Shown here: positions 33,455 through 42,657 of the stretch, piece after piece
Position numbering within the stretch: the stretch's first letter is position 1
Layout: every line of letters starts with the position of its first letter
Assembly: GCA_046052145.1 (NCBI GenBank)
Contig: JBJOMW010000012.1
Location: 1 to 64,000 of the forward strand
DNA length: 64,000 nt
Source of the DNA: Falsiroseomonas sp046052145
GTDB lineage: Bacteria; Pseudomonadota; Alphaproteobacteria; Acetobacterales; Acetobacteraceae
Reading direction: 5' to 3'
Position numbers and translations under genes: made by a program
Notes under the pieces: model-generated
Told to the model about the DNA's origin: nothing
The model's input: the letters and a program-made list of their open reading frames with translations, nothing else
Databases searched by the model: none

Positions 33455-34345
33455 TCAGACTCGAAGACGGGGATCGAGCGCGTCGCGCAGCGCATCCCCC
33501 AGTACGTTGAAAGCCAGCACCACCACGAAGATTACGGCGCAGGGCAGCACCGAGATGTGCGGGGCGAAGAACAGGAAGGTGCGCCCCTGGGACGCCATGG
33601 CGCCAAGCTCGGCCACCGGCGGCTGCGCGCCGAGGCCGAGGAAGGACAGCGCCGAGCCCAGCAGGATCACCTGGCCGAAGCGGAGCGTGGCAAAGACCAG
33701 GATCGGCGAGAGGCAGTTCGGCGTCAGGTGCTTCCAGATCAGCCGCGCATCACCCATGCCCTGGGCGCGCGCCGCCTCGATGTAGTCGAGGCCAAGCACG
33801 ACCAGCGCCGAGGATCGCGCGATGCGGGCCATCAGCGGCACGGTCGCGACCGACAGCGCGATGACGACCGAGGTGATTCCGGGGCCGAAGATCGCCGCGA
33901 TGGCCAGGCCGAACAGGATGGCGGGGAAGGACAGCATGATGTCCATCAGGCGCATCAGCAGCCCATCCAGCCGCCGGTAATAGGCCGCGGCGAAGCCCAC
34001 CATCACGCCCAGCACGCCGCCGAAGGCCAGCGACAGCGCGCCCATGCCGAGCGTCACGCGCAGCCCGAAGAGCATGCGTGACAGCATATCGCGCCCCTGC
34101 CCGTCCGTGCCCAGCAGATACTCCCCCGCGCCGGGCGGCTGCATGATGGCCATCAGGTTGGTCTCGAAGGGATCATGCGGCGCGAGCAGCGGCGCGAAGA
34201 GTCCTGCGAGCACGCTGAGCGCGACGATCGCGAGCGAGACCGCCGCCGCCGGCTCCCGCAGCAGCAGCTTCAGCGCGGAGGGGCGCTGGGGGATGGTGAT
34301 CTCGGCAGCTGTCGCGCCGGAGGCGGGCTGAACATGCGCGCTCAT
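33455..34345 (-). CDS. ABC transporter permease, DppC-like
   Basis: Inner-membrane permease of 296 residues with about six helices. Contains the N-terminal DppC segment LLREPAAAVSLAIVALSVLAGLF, HDPFETNL, the LLGTDGQGRDMLSRMLFG motif (in part: GTDGQGRDMLSR) and the EAARAQGMGDARLIWKHLTPN coupling loop (in part: EAARAQGMG) that contacts the ATPases. Start ATG at 34345 overlaps the DppB-like stop in ATGA. A 20-bp gap leads to the binding-protein gene downstream. Confidence 0.92.
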   Translation of the reverse strand: MSAHVQPASGATAAEITIPQRPSALKLLLREPAAAVSLAIVALSVLAGLFAPLLAPHDPFETNLMAIMQPPGAGEYLLGTDGQGRDMLSRMLFGLRVTLGMGALSLAFGGVLGVMVGFAAAYYRRLDGLLMRLMDIMLSFPAILFGLAIAAIFGPGITSVVIALSVATVPLMARIARSSALVVLGLDYIEAARAQGMGDARLIWKHLTPNCLSPILVFATLRFGQVILLGSALSFLGLGAQPPVAELGAMASQGRTFLFFAPHISVLPCAVIFVVVLAFNVLGDALRDALDPRLRV

Positions 34346-35283
34346 GAGGCGCGGACCCGCGGGTCCAGCACCCCGTAGAGCAGGTCCACCGTCAGGTTCA
34401 CGAGGATGAAGCCGAGCGAGAGCACAATGATCGTTCCCTGCGCCATCGGCAGGTCGCTCGACGTGATGGCGCCGACCGCAAGCCGCCCAACGCCAGGCCA
34501 GGAGAAGACGGTCTCCGTCACCACCGCCCCGCCCAGCAGGAAGCCGATCTGCAGGCCGATCAGCGTCACGACCGGGATCAGCGCGTTGCGCAGCGCGTGC
34601 CGCAGCACCACCAGCCGCTCCGGCAAGCCCTTCGCCCGCGCGGTGCGGACATGCTCGGCGCCCAGCACGTCGAGGACTGCGGTGCGCGTCATGCGCGCAA
34701 CGGGGCCGACAAAGACGCCACCCAGCGTGATCGCCGGCAGCGCGATGGCGCGCAGCCCTTCCAGTGTCCAAAGCGGCCCCGCCCGGCCGGTGAAGGGCAG
34801 CCACTGCCATTGGAAGCCAACGAACCAGATCAGCACCAGGCCAAGGAAAAAGACCGGCACAGAGACGCCGGCCACGCTGATCGCCATCAGCACGCGATCG
34901 AGCAGCGAGCCGCGCCAATAGGCCGCGACCGTGCCCATCAGGATGCCGAGCGGGATGGACCAGAACAGGCTCGCCGCCATCAGCTCCAGCGTTGGGCCGA
35001 TCGTCGCGGCCAGCTCCTGGCTGACGGGCACATTGTTGATGATGGAGACGCCGAGATCGCCCTGCGCCAGTCGCCAGAGATAGAGGCCGAACTGCACCCA
35101 GAGCGGCTGGTCGAGGCCAAGGTCACGGCGAATCGCCTCGATCACGTCCTGCGTCGCGGTGGGGCCGGCGCGGACCACCGCGGGGTCGGTCGGCACCACC
35201 TGCATCAGCAGGAAGCCGACCAGCAGCACGCCAAACATCACCGGCACCGCCATCAGCAGGCGCTGAACGGCGTGGCGCAGCAT
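34342..35283 (-). CDS. ABC transporter permease, DppB-like
   Basis: Partner permease of 313 residues with six helices. Typical DppB features: N-terminal helix (LLMAVPVMFGVLLVGFLLM), IRRDLGLDQPLWVQFGLYL, GDLGVSI, and the coupling loop VRTARAKGLPERLVVLRHALRNA (in part: RTARAKGLPE). The C-terminal VIETVFSWPGVG-like segment reads TVFSWPGVGRLAV here. Start ATG at 35283 lies one base after the stop of the YtcJ-like amidohydrolase, so translation is coupled. An earlier ATG at 35325 overlaps that gene. Confidence 0.92.
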   Translation of the reverse strand: MLRHAVQRLLMAVPVMFGVLLVGFLLMQVVPTDPAVVRAGPTATQDVIEAIRRDLGLDQPLWVQFGLYLWRLAQGDLGVSIINNVPVSQELAATIGPTLELMAASLFWSIPLGILMGTVAAYWRGSLLDRVLMAISVAGVSVPVFFLGLVLIWFVGFQWQWLPFTGRAGPLWTLEGLRAIALPAITLGGVFVGPVARMTRTAVLDVLGAEHVRTARAKGLPERLVVLRHALRNALIPVVTLIGLQIGFLLGGAVVTETVFSWPGVGRLAVGAITSSDLPMAQGTIIVLSLGFILVNLTVDLLYGVLDPRVRAS

Positions 35284-35284
35284 C

Positions 35285-36910
35285 TCAGCCGCACTCCCCG
35301 TGGCGGTCGAAGATCGGCTCGCCACCGCGCAGCGTCAGGTCGCAGCGCGTGTTGCGTAGGATGTCGTCCGGTGCAGCCGCGAAAATGTCTCGCGAGAGCA
35401 CGGCGATGTCAGCCAGCATGCCGGGTTCCAGCGTGCCGCGGCGGTCCTCGGCGAATTGCGTGTGGGCGCCGCACCAGGTCTGGCAATGCACGGCTTCTTC
35501 GGCGGAAAGCCGCTCCTCCGGGCCCATCACCGTGCCGCGGTTGGTCTGGCGCGTCAGCATGGTGAAGAGGTTGACGAAGGGATCCACGGTCGAGACCGGG
35601 CAGTCGGAGCTGGCGGCCGGGTGATGCCCCTCCTCCAGCCAGGTCTGCATCGGATAGGCATGCTCGCTGCGCGCCCGGCCGAGGTTGCGGATGTAGAGGT
35701 CGCCGAATTCATACATGAAGACCGGCTGCGGCACCGGCAGGATGCCGCGGGCCTTCATGCGCCGGCGCTGGTCGCGGTTCAGGAAGCCGCAATGTTCGAT
35801 GCGATGCCGGCGGCCGGTGAAGGGATGGGCCTCGCTATCCGCGGCTTCCATGCCCGACAGAACCTGCTCGATCGCGGCATCGCCGATGGCGTGGATATCC
35901 AGCTGCCAGCCCTGCTCATGATAGAGCTTCAGCAGGGCGTGGATCTTGTCGTCGGGGAAGGTAAAGACGCCGGTGCCGCCGCCGGCACTCGCCAGATAAG
36001 GCTCGAAGAAGGCCGCGGTCAGCCCGCCGGCGGAGCCATCGGCGAAGACCTTCGTCGCCCCCCAGCGCAGCATGTCATCGCCATCCATCGGGCGCATGCC
36101 GGAATCCCAGGCCTGCTGGGCGATGCCTTCCGGATTGGCCGCCAGCACCTGCCACATGCGGAGCGGCAGCCGGCCCGCGGCGTACGCCGCCTTGTAGGCC
36201 TCGACCTCCGCCATGCCGGCGATCATGCCGACATTCATGTCGGTCGCGCTGGCGAAGCCGAAGCTGGCGAGGTGGTTGCAGGCACGCTCGATCGCATCCA
36301 CCAGCGTCGCAGGGTCGGGCGCCGGAACGCTGTCCCGGATCAGGCGCATCGCGCGTTCCTGGAACAGGCCCGTCAGCGCGCCGCGCTTGCGTTCGATGAC
36401 CCCGCCCTCGGGGTCCGGCGTGTTGTGGCCGACGCCAGCGAGCCGCATGGCCGCGCTGTTCGCAACCCCCATATGCCCGCAGGTGCGGACGATAAAAACC
36501 GGATTGTCGGGCGCCGCCGCATCCAACTCGGCCGCCGTCGGGTGGCGGCCGATATCGAGTTCCGCATGGTCATAGCCGCGGCCGAGAATCCAGGCGCCCT
36601 TCGGGGCCTCCTTCGCCGCCGCCCGGATGCGGCGCAGCGTCTCATCCAGGCTGCGGACTTCCTCGGCGCGCAGGTTCACCTGCGCCAGCGCCAACCCATA
36701 CGGCAGCAGATGCATATGGGCTTCGTTGAAGGCCGGGATCGCCACCCGCCCATCCAGCGCGATCCGGCGCGCGCCCGGCGCCGCGGCGTCCACCGCATCG
36801 AGCGCGCCGACCGCCAGCACGCGGCCATCGCGCACCGCCATCGCCTCGGCAAAGCCGCCCGCGAGGCCGCGGAAGATTCGGCCGCCAGTGAAGATCAGAT
36901 CGCGCGTCAT
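35285..36910 (-). CDS. YtcJ/NfdA-type amidohydrolase
   Basis: Metal-dependent hydrolase of 541 residues in the amidohydrolase family 3 (DUF/YtcJ) group. Landmarks: FNEAHMHLLPYG near residue 60, FIVRTCGHMGVANSAAM, DIHAIGDAAIEQ near 335, IEHCGFL, and SSDCPVSTVDPFVNLFTM near 460. Members include N-substituted formamide deformylase and aryl acyl amidases, so an amide or formamide substrate is plausible. It precedes the importer permeases and is the first of the two amidohydrolases in this operon. Start ATG at 36910 is followed by TRDLIFTGGRI. Confidence 0.9.
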   Translation of the reverse strand: MTRDLIFTGGRIFRGLAGGFAEAMAVRDGRVLAVGALDAVDAAAPGARRIALDGRVAIPAFNEAHMHLLPYGLALAQVNLRAEEVRSLDETLRRIRAAAKEAPKGAWILGRGYDHAELDIGRHPTAAELDAAAPDNPVFIVRTCGHMGVANSAAMRLAGVGHNTPDPEGGVIERKRGALTGLFQERAMRLIRDSVPAPDPATLVDAIERACNHLASFGFASATDMNVGMIAGMAEVEAYKAAYAAGRLPLRMWQVLAANPEGIAQQAWDSGMRPMDGDDMLRWGATKVFADGSAGGLTAAFFEPYLASAGGGTGVFTFPDDKIHALLKLYHEQGWQLDIHAIGDAAIEQVLSGMEAADSEAHPFTGRRHRIEHCGFLNRDQRRRMKARGILPVPQPVFMYEFGDLYIRNLGRARSEHAYPMQTWLEEGHHPAASSDCPVSTVDPFVNLFTMLTRQTNRGTVMGPEERLSAEEAVHCQTWCGAHTQFAEDRRGTLEPGMLADIAVLSRDIFAAAPDDILRNTRCDLTLRGGEPIFDRHGECG

Positions 36911-36978
36911 GCACCGTTCCTGACATGGAGACTGTCACAACGCGCCGCGACCGCGTCAACCCGCAAGGCCGGGCCGCC

Positions 36979-37428
36979 TCAAGCGCGCTTCAGCGCCAAG
37001 CGCTTCGGCGCCTCTGCCCCCTGCGCCGAGGCGAGACGGGCCAGGACGTCCTCCGGCCACGCAGCGACGCGCCGGGTGGCGAGGTCGACGCAGAGGAACA
37101 GCACCTCATTCTCCGCCGAGAGCCAGCCTTCCTCCGCATGGTGCAGCCGGTGGCCGATCAGCAGGCGCTTCGTGTCGAAGCCCAGCACTGTGCTTTCAAC
37201 GGCGAGCGGCGTGTCCAGCACCACCTCGCGCACATAGCCCTGCCAGGATTCGACGGCGAAGGTGCCGAGCCCCCGCGCCCGAAACCCCTCGCCCAAGTTC
37301 AGCGAGGGCCAGAGCGCGTCGGTCGCCATGTCGAAGGCGACCAGGTAGTAGGCGAGGTTCATATGGCCGTAATGGTCCACCCATTCCGGCTGGACGCGGC
37401 AAAGCGGCGCCAAAGGTCGTGGCGTCAA
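36979..37428 (-). CDS. Hot-dog-fold acyl-CoA thioesterase
   Basis: 149-residue thioesterase of the 4-hydroxybenzoyl-CoA/YbgC group. The catalytic region WVDHYGHMNLAYYLVAFDMATD contains the Asp-x-x-x-H-M-N motif (VDHYGHMN). Homologues are often linked to carnitine or betaine metabolism as betainyl-CoA thioesterases. Start is taken as the TTG at 37428, which overlaps the upstream stop (TTGA) and gives LTPRPLAPLCRVQPEW. An ATG at 37494 would run 70 bp into the RraA-like gene. A 68-bp gap with no obvious terminator leads to the next operon gene. Confidence 0.85.
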   Translation of the reverse strand: MTPRPLAPLCRVQPEWVDHYGHMNLAYYLVAFDMATDALWPSLNLGEGFRARGLGTFAVESWQGYVREVVLDTPLAVESTVLGFDTKRLLIGHRLHHAEEGWLSAENEVLFLCVDLATRRVAAWPEDVLARLASAQGAEAPKRLALKRA

Positions 37429-38132
37429 TGGATCTCGTCCGCCTTCTGCAGCGCCTCGCGCAGCTTCGCGACCGAGAAGCCAGGGTCGCGGCACATGTCG
37501 AGGATCACCTTCTCCCGCCGCACCAGCAGCTCGATCGCCGCCGGAATCTTCCGCACGGCGTCATGCGGGATCACCACCGCGCCGTGCCGGTCGGCATGCA
37601 CCACATCCTCATGGGCGACATGCATGCCATGCACCGTCACCTCCTGCCCGAAGGCGACGGTGTGGACATAGGCGTGGCTGGGGTTCACGGCGCCGGCCAG
37701 CAGCTGGAAACCCGGCGCGAGCATGTCGAGGTCGCGGATCGAGCCGTTCGTGACGCCCCCGAGGCAGTTCAGCGCCTTGTGGACATTCGACTGCACCTCG
37801 CCCCAGAAGGCGCCGGTGCCGGGTGTGTCGTCCAGGTCCTGAATCACAACCACAGTCGGCAACGTGGCGCGCGCGACATATTCATACCAATCAATGCGCA
37901 TTGCACGCGCAGCTTCTTTCGAGCGAGCGGCGGGCACGGCGGCGCGGATCGTGCCGGTGCGCGCGAGACCGCAGATCGGCGGCAGCTTGGGATCGGCGGC
38001 AACCAGCGGGCGGACCGTGAACCCATGCCCGCGGCGCTGCGGCACCACCACCTCCAGCGCGTTGCAGATGGTCGGCGTGTCCCACTGGCACAGCGCTTCC
38101 AGGTCCTGCTGCGTGAACGGATGTTCGGCCAT
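37425..38132 (-). CDS. RraA-like / HMG-aldolase family protein
   Basis: 235-residue protein of the RraA fold. The metal-binding and catalytic stretch is GGVTNGSIRDLDML, corresponding to the G-x-x-T-x-G-x-x-R-D signature of the HMG/CHA aldolase and oxaloacetate decarboxylase subgroup, followed by PGFQLLAGAVNPS. In most members this is a pyruvate aldolase or decarboxylase, not an RNase E regulator. ATG at 38132 (MAEHPFTQQDLE) is preferred to the ATG at 38192. It is the first gene of the 12-kb minus-strand operon; 38133-38303 should contain its promoter, divergent from the fasciclin gene. Confidence 0.88.
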   Translation of the reverse strand: MAEHPFTQQDLEALCQWDTPTICNALEVVVPQRRGHGFTVRPLVAADPKLPPICGLARTGTIRAAVPAARSKEAARAMRIDWYEYVARATLPTVVVIQDLDDTPGTGAFWGEVQSNVHKALNCLGGVTNGSIRDLDMLAPGFQLLAGAVNPSHAYVHTVAFGQEVTVHGMHVAHEDVVHADRHGAVVIPHDAVRKIPAAIELLVRREKVILDMCRDPGFSVAKLREALQKADEIH

Positions 38133-38303
38133 GATCGTGGTTCCTGCCCTTCGGTCGGTGGCGAGCATCGGCCCCGCATGGTGATGCGTCAAACCCCGGA
38201 CATCCGCGCTGGACGCGGCGAAGCCGGGCCGCTACCACCCTGCCCCGATCGCCTCCCCGGACGACTCGTCCCGGGCGGAGCGCCTGAGCGGAAGGACCAG
38301 CCC

Positions 38304-38879
38304 GTGACCCTTTCTCGCCCAATCTCTCGCCGCCTTGCGCTCGGCGCCGGCGGGCTTGCGCTGCTGGCCGCCTGCCAGACCCCGCCGCGCCTGCCGGAAG
38401 ACGGTACCATCGACCTGCTGAGCCTGCTGCGCGACAAGCCGGAGCATCGCCGCTTCCTCAACGCGCTGGTCATCAGCGGCCAGGCGGGGCGCGTTGGCAT
38501 CCGCAACGGCGCGGTGACGCTGTTCGTGCCGACGAACGACGCGCTGAACGGCCTGCCGGCGGATTTCCGCGCGCTGCTGGACAGCCCGCCCGCCAGCCCG
38601 ACGGATGAACAACGCCAGCGCGCCGCGGCGCTGGTCAACGCGAATGCCGCCTTCGGCCTGCTGCGCCTGATGGATATCCAGCCGCGCAACGGCCAGGTGC
38701 AGACCTGGGACCGCGGCCGCATCCAGGTGAACCGCACCGGCGATCGCACGGCGACCATCGTGCGCCAGGGCGTGCCGCCGCAGCCCGGCGCCGCGACGAT
38801 CGCCATCACGCGCGCCGACGTGCTGGCCAGCGACGGCGTCTTCCACGTGACCTCGTCGCCGATCCTGCCCGGGATCTGA
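38304..38879 (+). CDS. Fasciclin-domain lipoprotein
   Basis: 191-residue exported protein with a lipoprotein signal peptide: lipobox LLAAC with the Cys near residue 24, so the mature protein is lipid-anchored. The fasciclin (FAS1) domain follows, with VTLFVPTNDALNGLP (the FAS1 H1-type box) and VLASDGVFHVTSSPILP (the H2-type box). FAS1 domains mediate adhesion or protein contacts in the envelope. Start is GTG at 38304 with GGAAGGA eight bases upstream. It stands alone between two opposite-facing minus-strand operons and has no partner visible. Confidence 0.88.
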   Translation: MTLSRPISRRLALGAGGLALLAACQTPPRLPEDGTIDLLSLLRDKPEHRRFLNALVISGQAGRVGIRNGAVTLFVPTNDALNGLPADFRALLDSPPASPTDEQRQRAAALVNANAAFGLLRLMDIQPRNGQVQTWDRGRIQVNRTGDRTATIVRQGVPPQPGAATIAITRADVLASDGVFHVTSSPILPGI

Positions 38880-38917
38880 TGCGACCGGGGGGGCGGCGGT
38901 ACCGCCCCCCGCTTGCG

Positions 38918-41245
38918 TCAGCGCGCCAGCGCGCGCCAGACGCGTTCTGGCGTCAGCGGCATGTCGATATGCGCGACGTTAAGCGCATCGCAGGCCGCGC
39001 TGACGATCGCCGGCGGCGCGCCACAGGCCCCGCCCTCCCCCGCACCCTTCACGCCAAGGTCGTTCACTGGCGTCGGCACGATGTTGAACCCGACATCGAG
39101 CGGCGGCAGGTCGGCCGCGCGCGGCATCGCGTAATCCATGAAGGTCGCGGTCAGGAACTGCCCGCTTTCCGGGTCGTAGCGCACCGCTTCCAGCACTGCC
39201 TGGCCCAGGCCCTGCGCGATGCCGCCATGCGACTGGCCATGGACCAGCATCGGGTTGATGACGTTGCCGACATCATCCACGCAGGCATAGCGCACGACGT
39301 CGAGCACGCCGGTCTCCGGGTCCACCTCGACCTCGGCCACATGGCAGCCATTGGGGAAGTTGCACTCGGTGTCGCGCTTGTAGAGCACGCGCTCATCAAG
39401 GCCCGGCGTCTCGCCGGCCGGCAGGCGCGCGGGATCATTCGCCGCCGCGGCGACCGCGGCCCAAGACACGGCGAGGTCCGTGCCGGCGACGCGGAAGCGC
39501 GCGCCATCGAGCTCCACATCCGCCGCGGCCGCTTCCAGCATATGGGCCGCGATGCGCTTCGCCTTGACCAGCACCGCTTCCGAGGCGCGCGCGGTGGCGA
39601 CACCGCCCATCTGCGAGGAGCGGGAGCCGCCGGTGCCAAAACCCTGCTCGACCACATCGGTGTCACCCTGGACGAGTTCGACATCCTCGAAGGGGATGCC
39701 GAGCCGGGCATGGATGATCTGGGCGAAGGCCGTCTCATGGCCCTGGCCGTGGCTGAAGGTGCCGACGACGAGGCGCGCCTTGCCCTCCGGCGTGATGGCG
39801 ACGCGCGCCCATTCCTGCGGCTGGCCGCCCGAGGCTTCGATGAAGTAGCCGATGCCGATGCCGCGCAGCTTGCCGCGCGCGGCAGCCTCGGCCTTCCGCG
39901 CGGGGAAACCGGCCCAATCGGCGAGTTCCAGCGCCATGGCCTGCGTGCCGGCGAAGTCGCCGCTGTCCAGCACATTGCCGACGCAGTTCGTGTAGGGGAT
40001 CTGGTCGGCGCGGATGTAGTTGCGCCGACGAACCTCGTCCTTGGACAGGCCGAGTTTCTGGGCGCCGAGATCCAGCAGCCGCTCGATCGTGTAGGCGATC
40101 TCTGGCCGGCCCGCGCCGCGATAGGCGTCGGTGGGGACAGTGTTGGTGAAAGCGCAGCGCACCTCCATGTTCACCGCCTGCAGATCATAGACCGTGCCCG
40201 CGATGCGCGCGCCGGCGACGGTCGGGATGCGCGGGCCGAAATCCATGAGGTAGGCGCCGACGGAAGCGATGGTGCGCACACGCAAGCCCAGTGCCTTGCC
40301 CTGCGCGTCGAAGGCCATCTCGGCCGTCGTGACATGGTCGCGGCCATGCGGGTCGGAGACGAAGGTCTCGCTGCGGTCGGCGCGCCACTTCACCGGCCGG
40401 CCCAGCTTCTTCGCCGCCCAGAGCACCATCGCGGATTCAGGAAAAATCTTGCCACGCAGGCCAAAGCCGCCGCCGACATCGGGGGAGACGACGCGGAGCT
40501 TCTCCTTCGGCACCTTGAAGACGAATTGCGCCAGACCGTCGCGCACGCGGACCGCGCCCTGGGTCGGGCTGGTCAGCTCGTAGCGGTCCTGCTCCGCATT
40601 CCACGCGCCGACCGCGACCCGCGGCTCCATCGGATTGCCGACGACGCGGTTCTGCACCAGTTCCACAGAGACTGTGGTGTGGGCGGCGGCGAAGGCGGCA
40701 TCGGCCTCCGCCTTGCGGCCGTTCGACCAGTGGACGCAGAGATTCGTCCCGCGGTCGCCCCAGATCACCGGCGCATCCGCATCCAGCGCGCGCGCGGTGT
40801 CGGTGATGGCTGGCAGAGCATCGTAGTCCACCTCGATCAGTTCCAGCGCGTCGATCGCCTGGGCGCGGGTCTCCGCCACCACGGCGGCCACGGCATCGCC
40901 GACGAAACGGACGGCGCCGAGCGCCAGGATGGGCTTGGGCGGGCAGAACAGCGCGGGCGTGCCAGCCAGGGGCGGGATCTCCGCCATCAGCGGGCAATGG
41001 CCGAGCCCATCCGCTTCCGCATCCGGCCCGGTCAGCACCATCAGCACGCCAGGCGCGGCGCGCGCGGCGGAGAGGTCCATCGAGACGATCCGCGCATGTG
41101 CGTGCGGCGAGCGCAGGATGGCCATATGCGCCTGGCCGGGCAGGTTCACGTCATCGGTGTAGCGCCCGGCGCCGGTGAGGAAGCGCACATCCTCCTTCCG
41201 CCGCACCGGCTGGCCGATGCCGAACTGTTCCGAAACGTGGCCCAT
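38918..41245 (-). CDS. Molybdenum hydroxylase large subunit (xanthine dehydrogenase / CoxL form II type)
   Basis: 775-residue molybdopterin-binding subunit of a xanthine-oxidase-family hydroxylase. N-terminal GQPVRRKEDVRFLTGAGRYTDD, GGGFGLRGK as the molybdopterin contact, DAYRGAGRPE as the active-site loop, and VKGAGEGGACGAPPA with the catalytic Glu. The loop is AYRGAGRPE and not AYRCSFR, so it is not a CO dehydrogenase. Such enzymes hydroxylate N-heterocycles or aldehydes and need an iron-sulfur and usually a FAD subunit; neither is adjacent. It ends an operon of imide/hydantoin-type hydrolases. ATG at 41245 is 5 bp from the flavoprotein stop. Confidence 0.92.
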   Translation of the reverse strand: MGHVSEQFGIGQPVRRKEDVRFLTGAGRYTDDVNLPGQAHMAILRSPHAHARIVSMDLSAARAAPGVLMVLTGPDAEADGLGHCPLMAEIPPLAGTPALFCPPKPILALGAVRFVGDAVAAVVAETRAQAIDALELIEVDYDALPAITDTARALDADAPVIWGDRGTNLCVHWSNGRKAEADAAFAAAHTTVSVELVQNRVVGNPMEPRVAVGAWNAEQDRYELTSPTQGAVRVRDGLAQFVFKVPKEKLRVVSPDVGGGFGLRGKIFPESAMVLWAAKKLGRPVKWRADRSETFVSDPHGRDHVTTAEMAFDAQGKALGLRVRTIASVGAYLMDFGPRIPTVAGARIAGTVYDLQAVNMEVRCAFTNTVPTDAYRGAGRPEIAYTIERLLDLGAQKLGLSKDEVRRRNYIRADQIPYTNCVGNVLDSGDFAGTQAMALELADWAGFPARKAEAAARGKLRGIGIGYFIEASGGQPQEWARVAITPEGKARLVVGTFSHGQGHETAFAQIIHARLGIPFEDVELVQGDTDVVEQGFGTGGSRSSQMGGVATARASEAVLVKAKRIAAHMLEAAAADVELDGARFRVAGTDLAVSWAAVAAAANDPARLPAGETPGLDERVLYKRDTECNFPNGCHVAEVEVDPETGVLDVVRYACVDDVGNVINPMLVHGQSHGGIAQGLGQAVLEAVRYDPESGQFLTATFMDYAMPRAADLPPLDVGFNIVPTPVNDLGVKGAGEGGACGAPPAIVSAACDALNVAHIDMPLTPERVWRALAR

Positions 41246-41250
41246 CTGAA

Positions 41251-42657
41251 CTACTCCCCCCGCGCGAGCTGTGCCGCGCCCATCCCAGCGATGCGGCCGA
41301 GCGCGACTGCGCTCAGCAAACCATTACCCGACAGATAGCCCGACGCCTCCGGGCCGCTGACGCCGCAGGCGGCCCCGCCCGCGGCAAACAGATTCGGCAC
41401 GATGCCCCCGACCGCAAGCCGCACGCGCGCGGCCGCGTCCACGGCGAGCCCGCCCTGGCTGTGGAACAATGCGCCGGTCACGCGCACGGCGCAAAGCGGG
41501 GCCACCAAGGGCGCGGCGCGCGACCAGTCGCGCCCGAATCCGTCGGCGGCGCCGCCCTGCTTCAGCGCAGCAACCTCGGCAAAGGTCGCGGCGAAGGCCT
41601 CGGGCGGCAGCTTCGCCTTGGCGGCCAATGCCTCGGGCGTGTCGGCGGTGAGGATCGCGCCCTGCGACTCGGCCTGCCGAAAATCCTCGAATTGCCGCGC
41701 GATGCCGGCGATGCGGGCGTCGAAGACATCCCAGGCGACGCCGTCGGGCTGCGACAGCACGGCGATGCCCGCTTCGGAATAGCCGCTGCTCTCGTTCCAG
41801 AAGCGGCGGCCCTTAAGGTTCACCTGGAAGCCGCCTTCCATGATGACCGCCCAGGAGACCAGGATGCCCTGCGGATGCGCGACCGAGCCATGGCCCTGAT
41901 GGCCTGTCATGTCGCGCAGCTCCGCGCCGATCTGCTCGGCCCAGAGCACCGCCTCACCCTCATTGCCGGGATGGCCGAAATAGAGCGCATCGGCGAGGTC
42001 AGGGATGTACTTCCGCACAAGCGCCTTGTTGCCCGCATAGCCGCAGCAAGCGAGCACGATAGCGCGCGCGCCAATGCGCTCCGCGCTGCCATCCGGGCGT
42101 TCCGCAACCAGGCCGCGCAGCGCACCCGATGAATCGCAGATCAGGGTGGTCACGCGAGCCTCGGTCAGCAGCGGGATCTCGGCCTGCTCGGCGGCCTGAC
42201 GGAGGCGATCCACCAGTTCCGCACCGCTCCGGCTCGGCAGGCCGTGCATGCGGCGGTTGGTGTGGCCCGGATAGTCGAAATCATGCACCAGGCTGAAGGG
42301 CAGGCCATGCGCATCGGCCAGCCAGTCGATCGCCGGCGCGGCCTCGCGCGCGACAAGGGCGACGAGGGTTGGGTCGGCCTCACCATGCGCCTTGTTCTGG
42401 ATGTCGGCGGCGAAGGCCGCGACGCTGTCGGCGATGCTATGCGCCGCCTGGAAGCGCGTGCCGGCCGCCGGGATCAGCCCAGCCGAGAGGCTGGTGGAGC
42501 CCCGCGGCACCGCGTCTCGCTCGATCACCAGCGGCTCCACCCCTGCCCCGCGGCAGGCCAGCGCCGCGACCAGCCCGGCGGCGCCGGCGCCGATGATGGC
42601 GACGGGCACCTCCGTCTCGAAGGTGGGATCGGCCTCGGTGACGACGCGGGCGGTCAT
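41251..42657 (-). CDS. FAD-dependent oxidoreductase (fumarate reductase / 3-ketosteroid dehydrogenase group)
   Basis: 468-residue flavoprotein with N-terminal Rossmann AIIGAGAAGLVAALACRGAGV and then STSLSAGLIPAAGT. The C-terminal FAD loop is NLFAAGGAACGVSGPEASGYLSGNGLL (in part: LFAAGGAACGV). The middle domain has RGRRFWNESSGYSEAG-like content (LKGRRFWNES). Family members reduce or dehydrogenate C-C bonds next to a carbonyl. It sits between the isochorismatase-like gene and the molybdenum hydroxylase. Start ATG at 42657 overlaps the isochorismatase-like stop (ATGA). Confidence 0.9.
   Translation of the reverse strand: MTARVVTEADPTFETEVPVAIIGAGAAGLVAALACRGAGVEPLVIERDAVPRGSTSLSAGLIPAAGTRFQAAHSIADSVAAFAADIQNKAHGEADPTLVALVAREAAPAIDWLADAHGLPFSLVHDFDYPGHTNRRMHGLPSRSGAELVDRLRQAAEQAEIPLLTEARVTTLICDSSGALRGLVAERPDGSAERIGARAIVLACCGYAGNKALVRKYIPDLADALYFGHPGNEGEAVLWAEQIGAELRDMTGHQGHGSVAHPQGILVSWAVIMEGGFQVNLKGRRFWNESSGYSEAGIAVLSQPDGVAWDVFDARIAGIARQFEDFRQAESQGAILTADTPEALAAKAKLPPEAFAATFAEVAALKQGGAADGFGRDWSRAAPLVAPLCAVRVTGALFHSQGGLAVDAAARVRLAVGGIVPNLFAAGGAACGVSGPEASGYLSGNGLLSAVALGRIAGMGAAQLARGE

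Noticed and set aside
38879..41338. An 819-residue rightward open frame over the molybdenum hydroxylase gene
   Set aside because: The leftward gene has the molybdopterin motifs; the rightward frame is a His/Arg-rich shadow.
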